From an uncultured Porphyromonadaceae bacterium (GTDB taxonomy: Bacteria > Bacteroidota > Bacteroidia > Bacteroidales > Muribaculaceae): a stretch of 45,274 nt of DNA. Below, piece after piece: positions 7,119-15,399 of the stretch. The stretch spans positions 1 to 45,274 of the forward strand of contig URSD01000019.1 of NCBI GenBank assembly GCA_900550395.1, in the 5' to 3' direction. The first letter of the stretch is position 1, and each line of letters opens with the position of its first letter. The position numbers were made by a program, and so were the translations under genes. A model generated the notes under the pieces. That model was not told where the DNA came from, did not search any database, and saw nothing but the letters and a program-made list of their open reading frames with translations.

Positions 7119-7930
7119 TAAAAGGAGTCATATTGTTTCCACAAGACACGTTAGCCAGGCCGGACAACGCCTCGCAATGGTGGCGCAGGGCAGCCGCGGA
7201 GGCGGGTCTGACGGTGACAATCAGCACATTCGAGGAGTTCGACACTGATGCCTCCCTTCCGGATTTCGCGGTCATGCGCGGCTACGACGAGGCAATATCC
7301 ACGGCTCTGGAAAGCAAAGAGGTACGCGTGTTCAGCCCGTATACGGCCATGGCACGCAGCCTCGACAAGTGGCAGACCTATCAGGCCCTTGAGAATGCGG
7401 GCATCCCGACGCCACGCACAATTCTGCCCAGCTATTTCACCGAGGCTGAAAGCATTCTCGGCCGTCCGTTCGTGACGAAGCAGCGCGACGGGTCGCGCGG
7501 CATAAACGTGTTTTTGTGCGACTCTCGCCCAAGCTACGCCCTGGCGCTGGACTCATGCGGCGGCAACGCCGTACTTCAGCAATACATAAAAGAAAGCCAC
7601 GGACGCGACGTGCGCGTATGGACAATAGGCAAAGAATGCATAGGGGCAGTGATGCGCACCTCCGACGGCGGTCTGGTGTCCAATTACTCGCAGGGCGGCC
7701 ATGCCGAGCCCTACCCCATGGATGCTGAGCTGAAACGCCTCGCCATAGGAGCGAGCAGGGCCATTGGCCTTGATTTCGCCGGGGTAGACATTCTTTTCGG
7801 CAGGGACGGCTACACCGTCTGCGAGGTAAACGGGAACGCCGGATTCAGAACGCTCTTCAGAACGTCCGACACAGATATTCTTCATATATTTTTTCAATAT
7901 GTCGACAATGAGTTACGAAGAAACTCTTAA
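7115..7930 (+). CDS. RimK-like ATP-grasp carboxylate-amine ligase
   Basis: 271-residue ATP-grasp enzyme, predicted to activate a carboxylate as acyl phosphate and couple it to an amine or amino acid. Visible: a preATP-grasp N-domain with SLDKWQTYQALENAGIPTP, the ATP-binding lysine in FVTKQRDGSRGIN (Lys 122), VLQQYIKESHGRDVRVWTIG with Arg 165, and the metal-binding end FAGVDILFGRDGYTVCEVNG (Asp 225, Glu 237, Asn 239). This matches the RimK pattern. Start ATG 7115 overlaps the amidohydrolase stop (ATGA), and its 3' end overlaps folC by about 32 bp, so all three are likely co-translated. RimK relatives add glutamates to proteins or cofactors. Next to an amidohydrolase and folC, a glutamyl- or peptide-modification role is plausible but not shown. 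Confidence 0.85.
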   Translation: MIKGVILFPQDTLARPDNASQWWRRAAAEAGLTVTISTFEEFDTDASLPDFAVMRGYDEAISTALESKEVRVFSPYTAMARSLDKWQTYQALENAGIPTPRTILPSYFTEAESILGRPFVTKQRDGSRGINVFLCDSRPSYALALDSCGGNAVLQQYIKESHGRDVRVWTIGKECIGAVMRTSDGGLVSNYSQGGHAEPYPMDAELKRLAIGASRAIGLDFAGVDILFGRDGYTVCEVNGNAGFRTLFRTSDTDILHIFFQYVDNELRRNS

Positions 7931-9152
7931 CTGCATATACGACAACTTCAAGGCATTCCATCTCGCCGGCAGAAGTGCCTACAACCCGAGGTTCGACGAG
8001 GTGCTGAAGCTTGCGGAAGCGATGGGCAATCCGCAGCGGTGGCTGCGGTGCGTACACGTGGCGGGAACGAACGGCAAGGGCACGACGGCACACCTGATAG
8101 CGGCGTCGCTGCGGGCGACGGGATTCAGGACGGGGCTGTACACGTCGCCGCATATCGCCGACCTGCGCGAACGTATCCTTATCGACGGCGAGATGATAGG
8201 CAAGGACGAGGTGACGGACTTCATGGAACGCTATCATGCGGCAATAGACGGCAGCGGGCTGAAGCCGTCGTTCTTCGAACTGCTTACGGTGATGGCATTC
8301 GACGCTTTCAGGCGTCACGATGTGGACTACGCCGTGGTGGAGGTGGGACTGGGCGGACGTCTCGACGCCACCAACATCATAACGCCGGAGCTGTGCGTGA
8401 TAACTAACATCTCGCTCGACCATACGGACATCCTAGGCGACACGCCCGAAAAAATTGCGGCGGAAAAGGCCGGAATCATTAAGGAAGGTGTGCCGGTGGT
8501 GATAGGCAGCGCCGAGGACGGAGTGCGCAGGGTGTTCGAGCGCACGGCCGCCGGGCTGCATGCGCCGATAAGCTTTGCCTCCGACCGCAAAGACATCGCG
8601 GCGACGTGCACGGCCGAGGGCGACGTGCGGGTGGAGCTGTCGCCGTTCGGCACCTTCCCCACCCGGCTGCGCGGAGCCTACCAGACGGCCAACGCGCGCA
8701 CCGCAATCTGCGCTCTCGAGCGCCTCGGCACAGTGGGCGGCGAGGCTGTAAGGAAAGGATTCATGGCATGCGCCGACTCGCTGCACGGGCGCTGGGAGAT
8801 GCGCGACGGCGTACTCTGCGACTGCGGCCACAATCCCGCCGCCTGGCAGTACACTTCGCAGTATTTCAAAAAGCATGCGGGGAAGCTGACAGCCATACTC
8901 GGCTTCTGCGCCGACAAGGACGTGGACAGCATCCTGGACATGCTGCCCGGAGGCGTGGAGTACATATGCGTGGCGGCTCACACGGGCCGGGCGATGCCGG
9001 CCGAGGAACTGTGCGCACGGATGACGGCCCGCGGACTGGACGCCACATGGAGTGCCGGCGTGGCCGAAGCCATAGACCGCGCACGCCGCGGCGGCCGGGA
9101 AGTTTTTCTCGGCGGCAGCTTCTTCGTAGTGGCGGAATACTTCAATCAGTAA
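7899..9152 (+). CDS. folC: Bifunctional folylpolyglutamate synthase / dihydrofolate synthase
   Basis: 417 residues, normal Mur-ligase-like FolC length. Adds glutamate to dihydropteroate and then polyglutamates to folates in the cytoplasm. P-loop CVHVAGTNGKGTTAH (about 51-65), SPHIADLRERI, VVEVGLGGRLDATNII, NISLDHTDILGDTPEKIAAE and the C-terminal DCGHNPAAW are all family hallmarks. Start ATG 7899 (an alternative is ATG 7908). Either start overlaps the ATP-grasp gene, which implies translational coupling. It converges on truA with a 7-bp overlap of stop regions. FolC is not normally linked to the preceding amidohydrolase and ligase. Here it may share glutamyl chemistry or simply be downstream. 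Confidence 0.93.
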   Translation: MSTMSYEETLNCIYDNFKAFHLAGRSAYNPRFDEVLKLAEAMGNPQRWLRCVHVAGTNGKGTTAHLIAASLRATGFRTGLYTSPHIADLRERILIDGEMIGKDEVTDFMERYHAAIDGSGLKPSFFELLTVMAFDAFRRHDVDYAVVEVGLGGRLDATNIITPELCVITNISLDHTDILGDTPEKIAAEKAGIIKEGVPVVIGSAEDGVRRVFERTAAGLHAPISFASDRKDIAATCTAEGDVRVELSPFGTFPTRLRGAYQTANARTAICALERLGTVGGEAVRKGFMACADSLHGRWEMRDGVLCDCGHNPAAWQYTSQYFKKHAGKLTAILGFCADKDVDSILDMLPGGVEYICVAAHTGRAMPAEELCARMTARGLDATWSAGVAEAIDRARRGGREVFLGGSFFVVAEYFNQ

Positions 9153-9880
9153 GGATAGCTCACATCCCAGAGGAAAAGGGCGTGGGCGGGCATGGAGGTG
9201 CCGGCGGCGCAACGGTCGGAGGCGTCGAGCACGCGCAGGATGTCGTCCGGGGCCATCTTGCCGCGGCCTACCTCGACGAGCGTACCCACGACGGCGCGCA
9301 CCATATTGCGCAGGAAACGGTCGGCGCGTATCTCAAAGTACCAGTGGTCGGCGTCCTGCCGGTGCCACCCGGCGGCGCGGAGGTCGCAGATATTTGTGCG
9401 GGCGTCGCTGTGCAGCTTGGCGAACGACGTGAAGTCGCGGCGCCCGAGGAGCAAGGCAGCCGCACGGTTCATTGCCTCGAAATCGAGGCCCGGCGACGCC
9501 TGCCACGACAGGTCGCGGACGAAGGGGTCCTTGCCTGTGTGAGCAAAATATCGGTAGCAGCGCTCCGTGGCGTCGAAGCGCGCATGTGCGTCGTCGGGCA
9601 CACGGCGCATGGCGCTGACAGCTACATCGCGGCCTACGATAGCATTTACGGAGCGCAGCAGCGCGGCGGTGTCGCAGCCGTCGGGGATGTCGACATGCGC
9701 CACCATGCGGCGGGCGTTCACCCCGGCGTCAGTGCGTCCGGCTCCGGTGACGGGCACCTCCGCGCGCAGCACTTTGCCGAAGGCCTCCTCCAGGCACTGC
9801 TGCACACTCATGTCGCCCGGCTGGCGCTGCCAGCCGTGGAAAGCGGCGCCGCGGAAAGCTATGTCGAAGAAACAGCGCAC
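9146..9880 (-). CDS. truA: tRNA pseudouridine synthase A
   Basis: 244 residues. Converts uridines 38-40 of the anticodon stem to pseudouridine. Catalytic Asp 51 sits in GAGRTDAGVNAR. Other family segments: FRGAAFHGWQRQPG at the N-terminus, AHTGKDPFVRDLSWQ, and FLRNMVRAVVGTLVEVGRG near the end. It is downstream of speA on the same strand with an 11-bp gap, so probably co-transcribed. It ends convergently with folC. Confidence 0.95.
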   Translation of the reverse strand: MRCFFDIAFRGAAFHGWQRQPGDMSVQQCLEEAFGKVLRAEVPVTGAGRTDAGVNARRMVAHVDIPDGCDTAALLRSVNAIVGRDVAVSAMRRVPDDAHARFDATERCYRYFAHTGKDPFVRDLSWQASPGLDFEAMNRAAALLLGRRDFTSFAKLHSDARTNICDLRAAGWHRQDADHWYFEIRADRFLRNMVRAVVGTLVEVGRGKMAPDDILRVLDASDRCAAGTSMPAHALFLWDVSYPY

Positions 9881-9891
9881 GAAGAAGGAAA

Positions 9892-11790
9892 TCAGTCGCG
9901 TTCCAGATAGGTGTAGCCGTAGAGGCCGGCGCGGTAGCTGCTCACGAAGTTGCGTCCCTCCTCGGGGGTGATGCTTCCCGCCTTCATCGAGGCCGTGACC
10001 CAGCTCTCGACGTTGCGGACGAGCTTCTTGGGCGAGAACTGCACGTAGTCCAGCACATCGGCCACCGACTCGCCGTCGATGACCTGGTCTATCTCGTAAT
10101 GGTCCTTGTAGACGCTTATATGCACGGCGTTGGTGTCGCCGAAGAGGTTGTGCATGTCGCCGAGGATCTCCTGGTATGCGCCCACGAGGAAGACACCTAT
10201 ATAATATGTCTCTCCGGCTTTAAGCGTATGCACGGGCAGGGAGGGCTGGAGCCCCTGCGGAGAAATGAAGTGGGCGATTTTGCCGTCGCTGTCGCAGGTG
10301 ATGTCCTGGAGCGTGCAGGTGCGCGTGGGCTTCTCGTCGAGCCGCGTGATGGGAATTATGGGGAAAGCCTGGTCGATGGCCCAGAGGTCGGGCAGCGACT
10401 GGAACAGCGAGAAGTTGCAGAAATACTTGTCGGGAATCATGCGCGAGATCTTGCGCAACTCTTCCGGGGCGTGCTTCATGCCGCCGGCCAGGTCGTCGAC
10501 CTCACGGGCGATGCTCCAGAACAGCTTCTCTATCTCGGCGCGAGTGCGCAGGTCCAGCATCCCGAGGCTGAAGAGGTCCAGAGCCTCCTCGCGTATCTGG
10601 AGGGCGTCATGCCAGCTCTCGAACATGCTGGAGGCGTCAAGCTTGTCCCAGATGTCGAAGAGTTCGCGGGCCAGCTCGTGAGCGTCGGGGCCGAGCTCCT
10701 CGCTGTCGCGCCACTGTGGAAGACCCGTGGCGGCGAGCACGTCGAAAATCAGCACGGAGTGGTGGGCCGTCAGCGAGCGTCCGCTTTCGGTGATTATGTC
10801 GGGCTGACGCAGGCCGTTCTTGGTGCAGACATCGACGAGCGCCGACACGGCGTCGTTGGCATACTCCTGAATGCTGTAGTTCATGCTGCTCTCGCTGGCC
10901 GAGCTGCGCGTGCCGTCGTAGTCCACGCCGAGGCCGCCGCCTATGTCGACATAGTCGATGCAGAATCCCATCTTGCAGAGCTGCGCGTAGAACTGCATAG
11001 CCTCGCGCAGAGCGTTCTTGATGCGGCGTATCTTGGTGATCTGGCTGCCGATGTGGAAATGGATGAGGCGCAGGCAGTCGGTCATCTCGCGGCGCTGCAT
11101 GAAGTCGATGGCCTCCAGCAGCTCGGAGCTGTTGAGTCCGAACTTCGACTGGTCGCCGCCGCTTTCCTCCCACTTGCCCGCGCCGGAGCTGGAGAGCTTT
11201 ATGCGTATGCCGATATTGGGACGCACCTTCAGGCGGCGCGCCACGTCGGCGATGATGTGCAGTTCGTTGAGCTTCTCGACCACAAGGTAGATGCGGCGGC
11301 CCATCTTCTGCGCCAGCAGGGCCAGCTCCACGTAGCTCTCGTCCTTGTAGCCGTTGCATATGACGAGGGCGTTTTCGGCGATATTGGTAGCGAGCACGGC
11401 ATGCAGCTCGGGCTTGCTGCCGGCTTCGAGGCCGATGTTGAATTTCTTGCCGTAGGTGACGATTTCCTCCACCACGGGGCGCATCTGGTTCACCTTGATG
11501 GGATAAATCAGATAGCTGTGGCCCTCATAGTCATAGGTTTCCGAGGCGAGCCGGAAACAGTTGCTTATCTTCTCGATTCTGTTGTCGAGGATGTCAGGGA
11601 AGCGCAGCAGCACGGGTGCGGAAATGTCGCGCACCTGAAGCTCGTCGAGCACATCCTTTATATCCACGGAGGCATAGCCCTCTCTCGGGCGCACTGCCAC
11701 ATGGCCTTTATCGTTGATAAAGAAATAGTTGCGGCCCCAGCCTTCAATATTGTACAGTTCAGCGCTGTCCTCTATACGCCATTTTCTCAT
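9892..11790 (-). CDS. speA: Biosynthetic arginine decarboxylase (PLP-dependent)
   Basis: 632 residues, typical for SpeA. Decarboxylates arginine to agmatine in spermidine biosynthesis. The PLP lysine is Lys 99 in YLIYPIKVNQMRPVVEEI. Other landmarks are GLEAGSKPELHAVLAT, LIHFHIGSQITKIRRIK, YVDIGGGLGVDYDG, DIITESGRSLTAHHSVL, and the C-terminal FLVGAYQEILGDMHNLFGDT with the second active-site region. Start ATG 11790 follows a TAnnTTTG box with a 34-bp leader. Leads the speA-truA transcript. Confidence 0.95.
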   Translation of the reverse strand: MRKWRIEDSAELYNIEGWGRNYFFINDKGHVAVRPREGYASVDIKDVLDELQVRDISAPVLLRFPDILDNRIEKISNCFRLASETYDYEGHSYLIYPIKVNQMRPVVEEIVTYGKKFNIGLEAGSKPELHAVLATNIAENALVICNGYKDESYVELALLAQKMGRRIYLVVEKLNELHIIADVARRLKVRPNIGIRIKLSSSGAGKWEESGGDQSKFGLNSSELLEAIDFMQRREMTDCLRLIHFHIGSQITKIRRIKNALREAMQFYAQLCKMGFCIDYVDIGGGLGVDYDGTRSSASESSMNYSIQEYANDAVSALVDVCTKNGLRQPDIITESGRSLTAHHSVLIFDVLAATGLPQWRDSEELGPDAHELARELFDIWDKLDASSMFESWHDALQIREEALDLFSLGMLDLRTRAEIEKLFWSIAREVDDLAGGMKHAPEELRKISRMIPDKYFCNFSLFQSLPDLWAIDQAFPIIPITRLDEKPTRTCTLQDITCDSDGKIAHFISPQGLQPSLPVHTLKAGETYYIGVFLVGAYQEILGDMHNLFGDTNAVHISVYKDHYEIDQVIDGESVADVLDYVQFSPKKLVRNVESWVTASMKAGSITPEEGRNFVSSYRAGLYGYTYLERD

Positions 11791-11824
11791 TCGGCATCAG
11801 CATGAATAGTGGTTAATTTTTTCG

Positions 11825-11832
11825 CAAAGATA
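11825..11832 (-). promoter_or_regulatory. -7 promoter box of speA
   Basis: Minus strand TATCTTTG (within CGCTATCTTTGCG), 34 bp upstream of ATG 11790. Confidence 0.65.
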
Positions 11833-11916
11833 GCGAAAATACCGGTGCCGCGCAAGTGCCGAGACGCAGCAGACACAAAATCCATGTCACATGCGCGCTT
11901 TCTCGGTATTATTCCT

Positions 11917-11924
11917 TAACTTTG
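11917..11924 (+). promoter_or_regulatory. -7 promoter box of the KilA-N gene
   Basis: TAACTTTG matches TAnnTTTG. It ends only 7 bp before ATG 11932 and 19 bp before ATG 11944. The expected start of transcription is about 11930, which favours ATG 11944, or a leaderless message if 11932 is used. Confidence 0.65.
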
Positions 11925-11943
11925 CGAACAAATGCGTATTACC

Positions 11944-12747
11944 ATGACAAAAATCACTGTACAGGATACCGAAGTTAACGTTATAAAAGTAAATGGCGAA
12001 GACTATATATGCCTTACCGATATGTTACGTGCTAAAGATGGAGAGTTTTTCATAACCGATTGGCTACGTAATCGCAATACGCTTGAATACATCGGTATTT
12101 GGGAAAAGGTGTATAATCCCAATTTTAATTATGGCGAATTCGCCATAATTAAAAGCCAATCCGGTTTAAATAGTTTCAAAATAAGCGTTAAGGAATTTGC
12201 AGCAAGAACAAACGCAATAAGCATCCAAGCAAAAGCCGGTCGATATGGCGGGACATATGCTCATAAAGATATAGCCTTTGAATTTGCGATGTGGATAAGT
12301 CCTGAGTTCAAGATTTATATAGTAAAGGAATTTCAGCGTCTGAAAACGCAGGAACAGCAACTATTAGGTTGGTCTGCGAAACGAGAGCTATCGAAAATCA
12401 ACTACCGCATACACACCGATGCCATAAAGCAAAACCTTATACCTGCGGAAGTTACTCCTGCCCAAGCAAGTCTCATCTACGCAAATGAAGCCGATGTGCT
12501 TAACGTGGCGATGTTCGGCGTAACAGCAAAACAATGGCGTGATGCTCATCCCGAACTAAAAGGCAACATACGTGATTACGCAACAATCAACGAACTCATA
12601 TGCCTGTCGAATATGGAAAATCTCAATGCAGTTTTCATTGAGCAGGGTATGACGCAAGGCGAACGGCTTATCAAGCTAAATCAGATAGCCATCCATCAAA
12701 TGAGCATATTGGAAAGCAGCGATAACGGAAGGAACTTGCTGAAATAG
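11944..12747 (+). CDS. KilA-N domain DNA-binding protein
   Basis: 267 residues. The N-terminal KilA-N domain (about 1-135) is found in phage antirepressors and in chromosomal genes of Bacteroidales. Visible features: VNGEDYICLTDMLRAKDGE, FFITDWLRNRNTLEYIGIWE, and GTYAHKDIAFEFAMWISPEF ahead of KIYIVKEFQRLK. The C-terminal half (AKRELSKINYRIHTDAIKQN, then ANEADVLNVAMFGVTAKQWR) is the region usually paired with it in this group. Codon use and GC are clearly lower than in neighbours, suggesting acquisition. It stands alone with its own promoter and no phage genes nearby. ATG 11932 is an in-frame alternative start. Function unknown. Confidence 0.8.
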   Translation: MTKITVQDTEVNVIKVNGEDYICLTDMLRAKDGEFFITDWLRNRNTLEYIGIWEKVYNPNFNYGEFAIIKSQSGLNSFKISVKEFAARTNAISIQAKAGRYGGTYAHKDIAFEFAMWISPEFKIYIVKEFQRLKTQEQQLLGWSAKRELSKINYRIHTDAIKQNLIPAEVTPAQASLIYANEADVLNVAMFGVTAKQWRDAHPELKGNIRDYATINELICLSNMENLNAVFIEQGMTQGERLIKLNQIAIHQMSILESSDNGRNLLK

Positions 12748-12775
12748 ATATTGGGGACAAAGACATTGGCCGAGG

Positions 12776-13135
12776 TCAATGTAGCATCAGCCAGCTGTAA
12801 ATATCCACGGTAATATCCATGGTGACGGGCTTGCCGTTCACCGTAAAGGAAAGCTTGCAGTCGGCAAAAGTCGTGAGTTTCTTGAACTCAAGAATGATTT
12901 CCGAGTCATCGCCCCATACCGCATTCACTTTCTTAGCGGTAAACGTTTCACCATTATTACTGAGCCTTACGTTATCCACCGACAGTCCGTTGGAGGAATC
13001 GCGGTCGGAGGCAGGAATTTCAATTCTGATGGTCGTTTTGCGATGCTTGTTGTCCACTCCTTTAAACCGGGGTGCTGCAAACACGCTGCCGAACGACAGC
13101 AGGCAGATTACAAACGAGAGAAGTATTTTCTTCAT
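12776..13135 (-). CDS. Small secreted protein of unknown function
   Basis: 119 residues with a signal peptide MKKILLSFVICLLSFGSVFA, cleavage expected after FAA. The mature part is predicted beta-rich: TTIRIEIPASDRDSSNG, SVDNVRLSNNGETFTAKK, WGDDSEIILEFKK, then CKLSFTVNGKPVTMDITVD. I do not recognise a family. It lies between the AT-rich KilA-N gene and rpoN on the opposite strand, and no clear TAnnTTTG box precedes it. Confidence 0.65.
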   Translation of the reverse strand: MKKILLSFVICLLSFGSVFAAPRFKGVDNKHRKTTIRIEIPASDRDSSNGLSVDNVRLSNNGETFTAKKVNAVWGDDSEIILEFKKLTTFADCKLSFTVNGKPVTMDITVDIYSWLMLH

Positions 13136-13245
13136 GATTTTTACTTCTATATCATATACGAAGAAGCGCGATGTTCGTTACACGCAAATCAACACTTTTT
13201 TTCAAATGTGCCGAACAGCCGTTTAGAAATCTCATGATTTATATG

Positions 13246-13253
13246 TAACTTTG
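13246..13253 (+). promoter_or_regulatory. -7 promoter box of rpoN
   Basis: TAACTTTG ends 8 bp before ATG 13262, so the rpoN message would be leaderless or nearly so. It could drive the whole run to 20,495. Confidence 0.6.
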
Positions 13254-13261
13254 CATCTGCA

Positions 13262-14683
13262 ATGAGAGAATCACTGGAACTGACACAGCAGCAACGTTTG
13301 CAGCAACGGCTGCACCCGGAGCAGATGCTCTACGGGCGCCTGCTGGAGATGTCGACGCCCGAAATCGAGGACGAGGTGCGCCGGGTGGTCGACGAGAATC
13401 CGGCTCTCATAGAGAAGCAGACAGCGCCCGAGGAGCAGAACGACGCCTTCAACGAGAGCGCCGAGCAGCTGCAACGGGCCGACTATGCCAGCGACGACGA
13501 CATACCGTTCTACCGCAGCGAGCAGCGCGGGGCGTACTACGAGCCCGGCTACGACATGCCGGCCGCCGCGCCGGGCAAGACGCTGGCCGAAGCCCTGAAG
13601 GAGCAGCTCGCCGACTATGCGCTGGACGACACCCGCAGGGCCGTGGCCGAATACGTGATAGACAACCTGGACGACAACGGCTACCTGACGCGGTCACCCG
13701 CGGCAATGGCCGACGACATGAGCGCGCAGGCAGGCATGGAGGTGAGCCGCGAGATGTTCGCCGACGCGCTGAAGCTGGTGCGCCGCATGGAGCCGGCCGG
13801 AGTCGGCGCAGTGGACCTGCGCGACTGCATGCTGCTGCAGCTCGACCGCATGAAGCGCACGGACGACACAGCCCTGGCGCGCCGCATCGTGGCCGACTAT
13901 TTCGACCTTTTCTCCAAGCGCCACGCCGACAGGCTGCTGACGGCGCTCGACGTCAGCCCGGAGCAGATGTCGCGCGCCATCGGCATCATCACTGCCCTCG
14001 ACCCTAAGCCGGGAGGCCATGCCGACAGCAGCGGCGACAACTCGTCGCGCTACATCGTGCCCGATTTCAACGTGGAGATGGATGCCGACGGACGCGCCAC
14101 CGTGGCGCTGACCGGCCGCACGCCGGAACTGGCCATAGAGGAGAGCTTCATGCCCGACGAATCGCAGCCGGCCGTCACGCGCCGCGAACGCGAGGCCAGA
14201 GCCTTCATCCGCACCCGCCACGACGAGGCGCAGAGCTTCATCAAGATGCTCAACGCCCGCGCCCGCACGCTGCTGGACGTGATGCGCGCCATCGTCAGCC
14301 GCCAGCGCGACTTCTTCATGACGGCCGACGCAGGCACGATACGCCCCATGATACTGCGCGACATCGCGGCCGACACGGGGCTCGACCTCAGCGTCATCTC
14401 GCGCGCCACGGCCGGCAAATACGTAGCCACGCCGGCAGGGGTATATCCGGTGAAAATGTTTTTCAACGAGCGCCCGAACGAGGCGTCGGACGCCTCTGTA
14501 CACACAATTTCGGAACGCATACGCACCCTTATAGCCAACGAGGACAAGACCGCGCCGCTGAGCGACGAGGCCATCTGCGCCGTCCTGGACGCGGAAGGCT
14601 ACAGCATAGCCCGGCGCACCGTGGCAAAGTACCGCGAGAAAATCGGTCTGCCCGTGGCAAGACTGCGAAAAAAATTCAACTGA
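13262..14683 (+). CDS. rpoN: RNA polymerase sigma-54 factor
   Basis: 473 residues. Alternative sigma factor that needs AAA+ activators. Three regions are visible: the Q-rich region I (LELTQQQRLQQRLHPEQMLY, then EDEVRRVVDENPALIE), the acidic region II (about 50-100), and region III with the core-binding part (TLAEALKEQLADYAL, YVIDNLDDNGYLTRSP, MEPAGVGAVDLRDCMLLQL), the -12 helix-turn-helix area (MILRDIAADTGLDLSVISRA) and the RpoN box ARRTVAKYRE at about residues 450-459. It is the first gene of a tight run. The PAP2-like gene starts 2 bp after its stop. No sigma-54 activator is encoded in the window. Confidence 0.95.
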   Translation: MRESLELTQQQRLQQRLHPEQMLYGRLLEMSTPEIEDEVRRVVDENPALIEKQTAPEEQNDAFNESAEQLQRADYASDDDIPFYRSEQRGAYYEPGYDMPAAAPGKTLAEALKEQLADYALDDTRRAVAEYVIDNLDDNGYLTRSPAAMADDMSAQAGMEVSREMFADALKLVRRMEPAGVGAVDLRDCMLLQLDRMKRTDDTALARRIVADYFDLFSKRHADRLLTALDVSPEQMSRAIGIITALDPKPGGHADSSGDNSSRYIVPDFNVEMDADGRATVALTGRTPELAIEESFMPDESQPAVTRREREARAFIRTRHDEAQSFIKMLNARARTLLDVMRAIVSRQRDFFMTADAGTIRPMILRDIAADTGLDLSVISRATAGKYVATPAGVYPVKMFFNERPNEASDASVHTISERIRTLIANEDKTAPLSDEAICAVLDAEGYSIARRTVAKYREKIGLPVARLRKKFN

Positions 14684-14685
14684 CA

Positions 14686-15396
14686 ATGGAACTGAACGAA
14701 AACAACGGGGACTACGCGCGCCCCGTAAAGACCATTGAACCCGCCGCGCCGAAGCCATCGGACGGCCGTAAGGAAGGGGGCAGACTGCACCGGGCGGCGC
14801 AGATAGTCAGCGACGTATTCTCTCCCCTGCTGATGCCGACCTACTGCATGGCGATGGCTATGTGGATAACACCTTTACAGATTCTGCCCGAGCGCACCCG
14901 CATCGGCGCCACTATCGGTGTGGCTGTCATCACGGCAGTAATACCCCTGGGCGTACTGCTGCTCATGCTGCGCACCGGCCGCATATCGGACATGAGCATC
15001 TCCGACCGCCGGCAGCGCACGGTGCCGATGCTCATAGCCATACTGGCCTATCTCGGCGCCGCCCTCTACCTGCACATACTGCATGCGCCGCTGTGGCTGC
15101 AATGCTTCTTCTACGGCGCGGCCACGTCCACGACGCTGAGCCTGTTCATCACCCTGCGGTGGAAAATCAGCGCCCACGCCGGCGCGGCCGGAGGCATGGC
15201 GGGCATGATGCTGTGGCTTACGGCCACCGGCCTCGCCACCGTCAACGCCATGCTGTGGCTCACGGGCGTGATACTGCTGGGCGGCGTCATAGGCTCGGCC
15301 CGGCTCGTGCTTGAGCGCCACACGCCCGCCCAGGTGTGCTGCGGATGGCTGCTCTCGGCCGTCTGCGTATTCATAGCCATGTGCATACCCTACTGA
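14686..15396 (+). CDS. PAP2-superfamily-like integral membrane protein
   Basis: 236 residues with about six helices after a polar N-terminus of 40 residues. It resembles membrane PAP2 proteins (lipid or isoprenoid phosphatases): SDRRQRTVP recalls the first motif, KISAHAGAAGG the SGH motif, and ARLVLERHTPAQVCCGWL the last motif, with His retained and the usual Asp not obvious (Cys-Gly-Trp there). Activity is therefore uncertain. The position between rpoN and ispG, with isoprenoid-synthesis and envelope genes following, fits a role on a polyprenyl phosphate. That is inference. Confidence 0.7.
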   Translation: MELNENNGDYARPVKTIEPAAPKPSDGRKEGGRLHRAAQIVSDVFSPLLMPTYCMAMAMWITPLQILPERTRIGATIGVAVITAVIPLGVLLLMLRTGRISDMSISDRRQRTVPMLIAILAYLGAALYLHILHAPLWLQCFFYGAATSTTLSLFITLRWKISAHAGAAGGMAGMMLWLTATGLATVNAMLWLTGVILLGGVIGSARLVLERHTPAQVCCGWLLSAVCVFIAMCIPY

Positions 15397-15399
15397 ATC

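Noticed and set aside
10099..11805. Plus-strand open frame of 568 codons opposite speA
   Set aside because: Antisense artefact of high third-position GC. The speA frame has the PLP lysine and all family motifs.
11932..12747. Prophage or prophage remnant suggested by KilA-N and, at 35434, an S24 repressor
   Set aside because: The two genes are 23 kb apart, each among housekeeping genes, with no integrase, capsid, terminase or att-like repeats.
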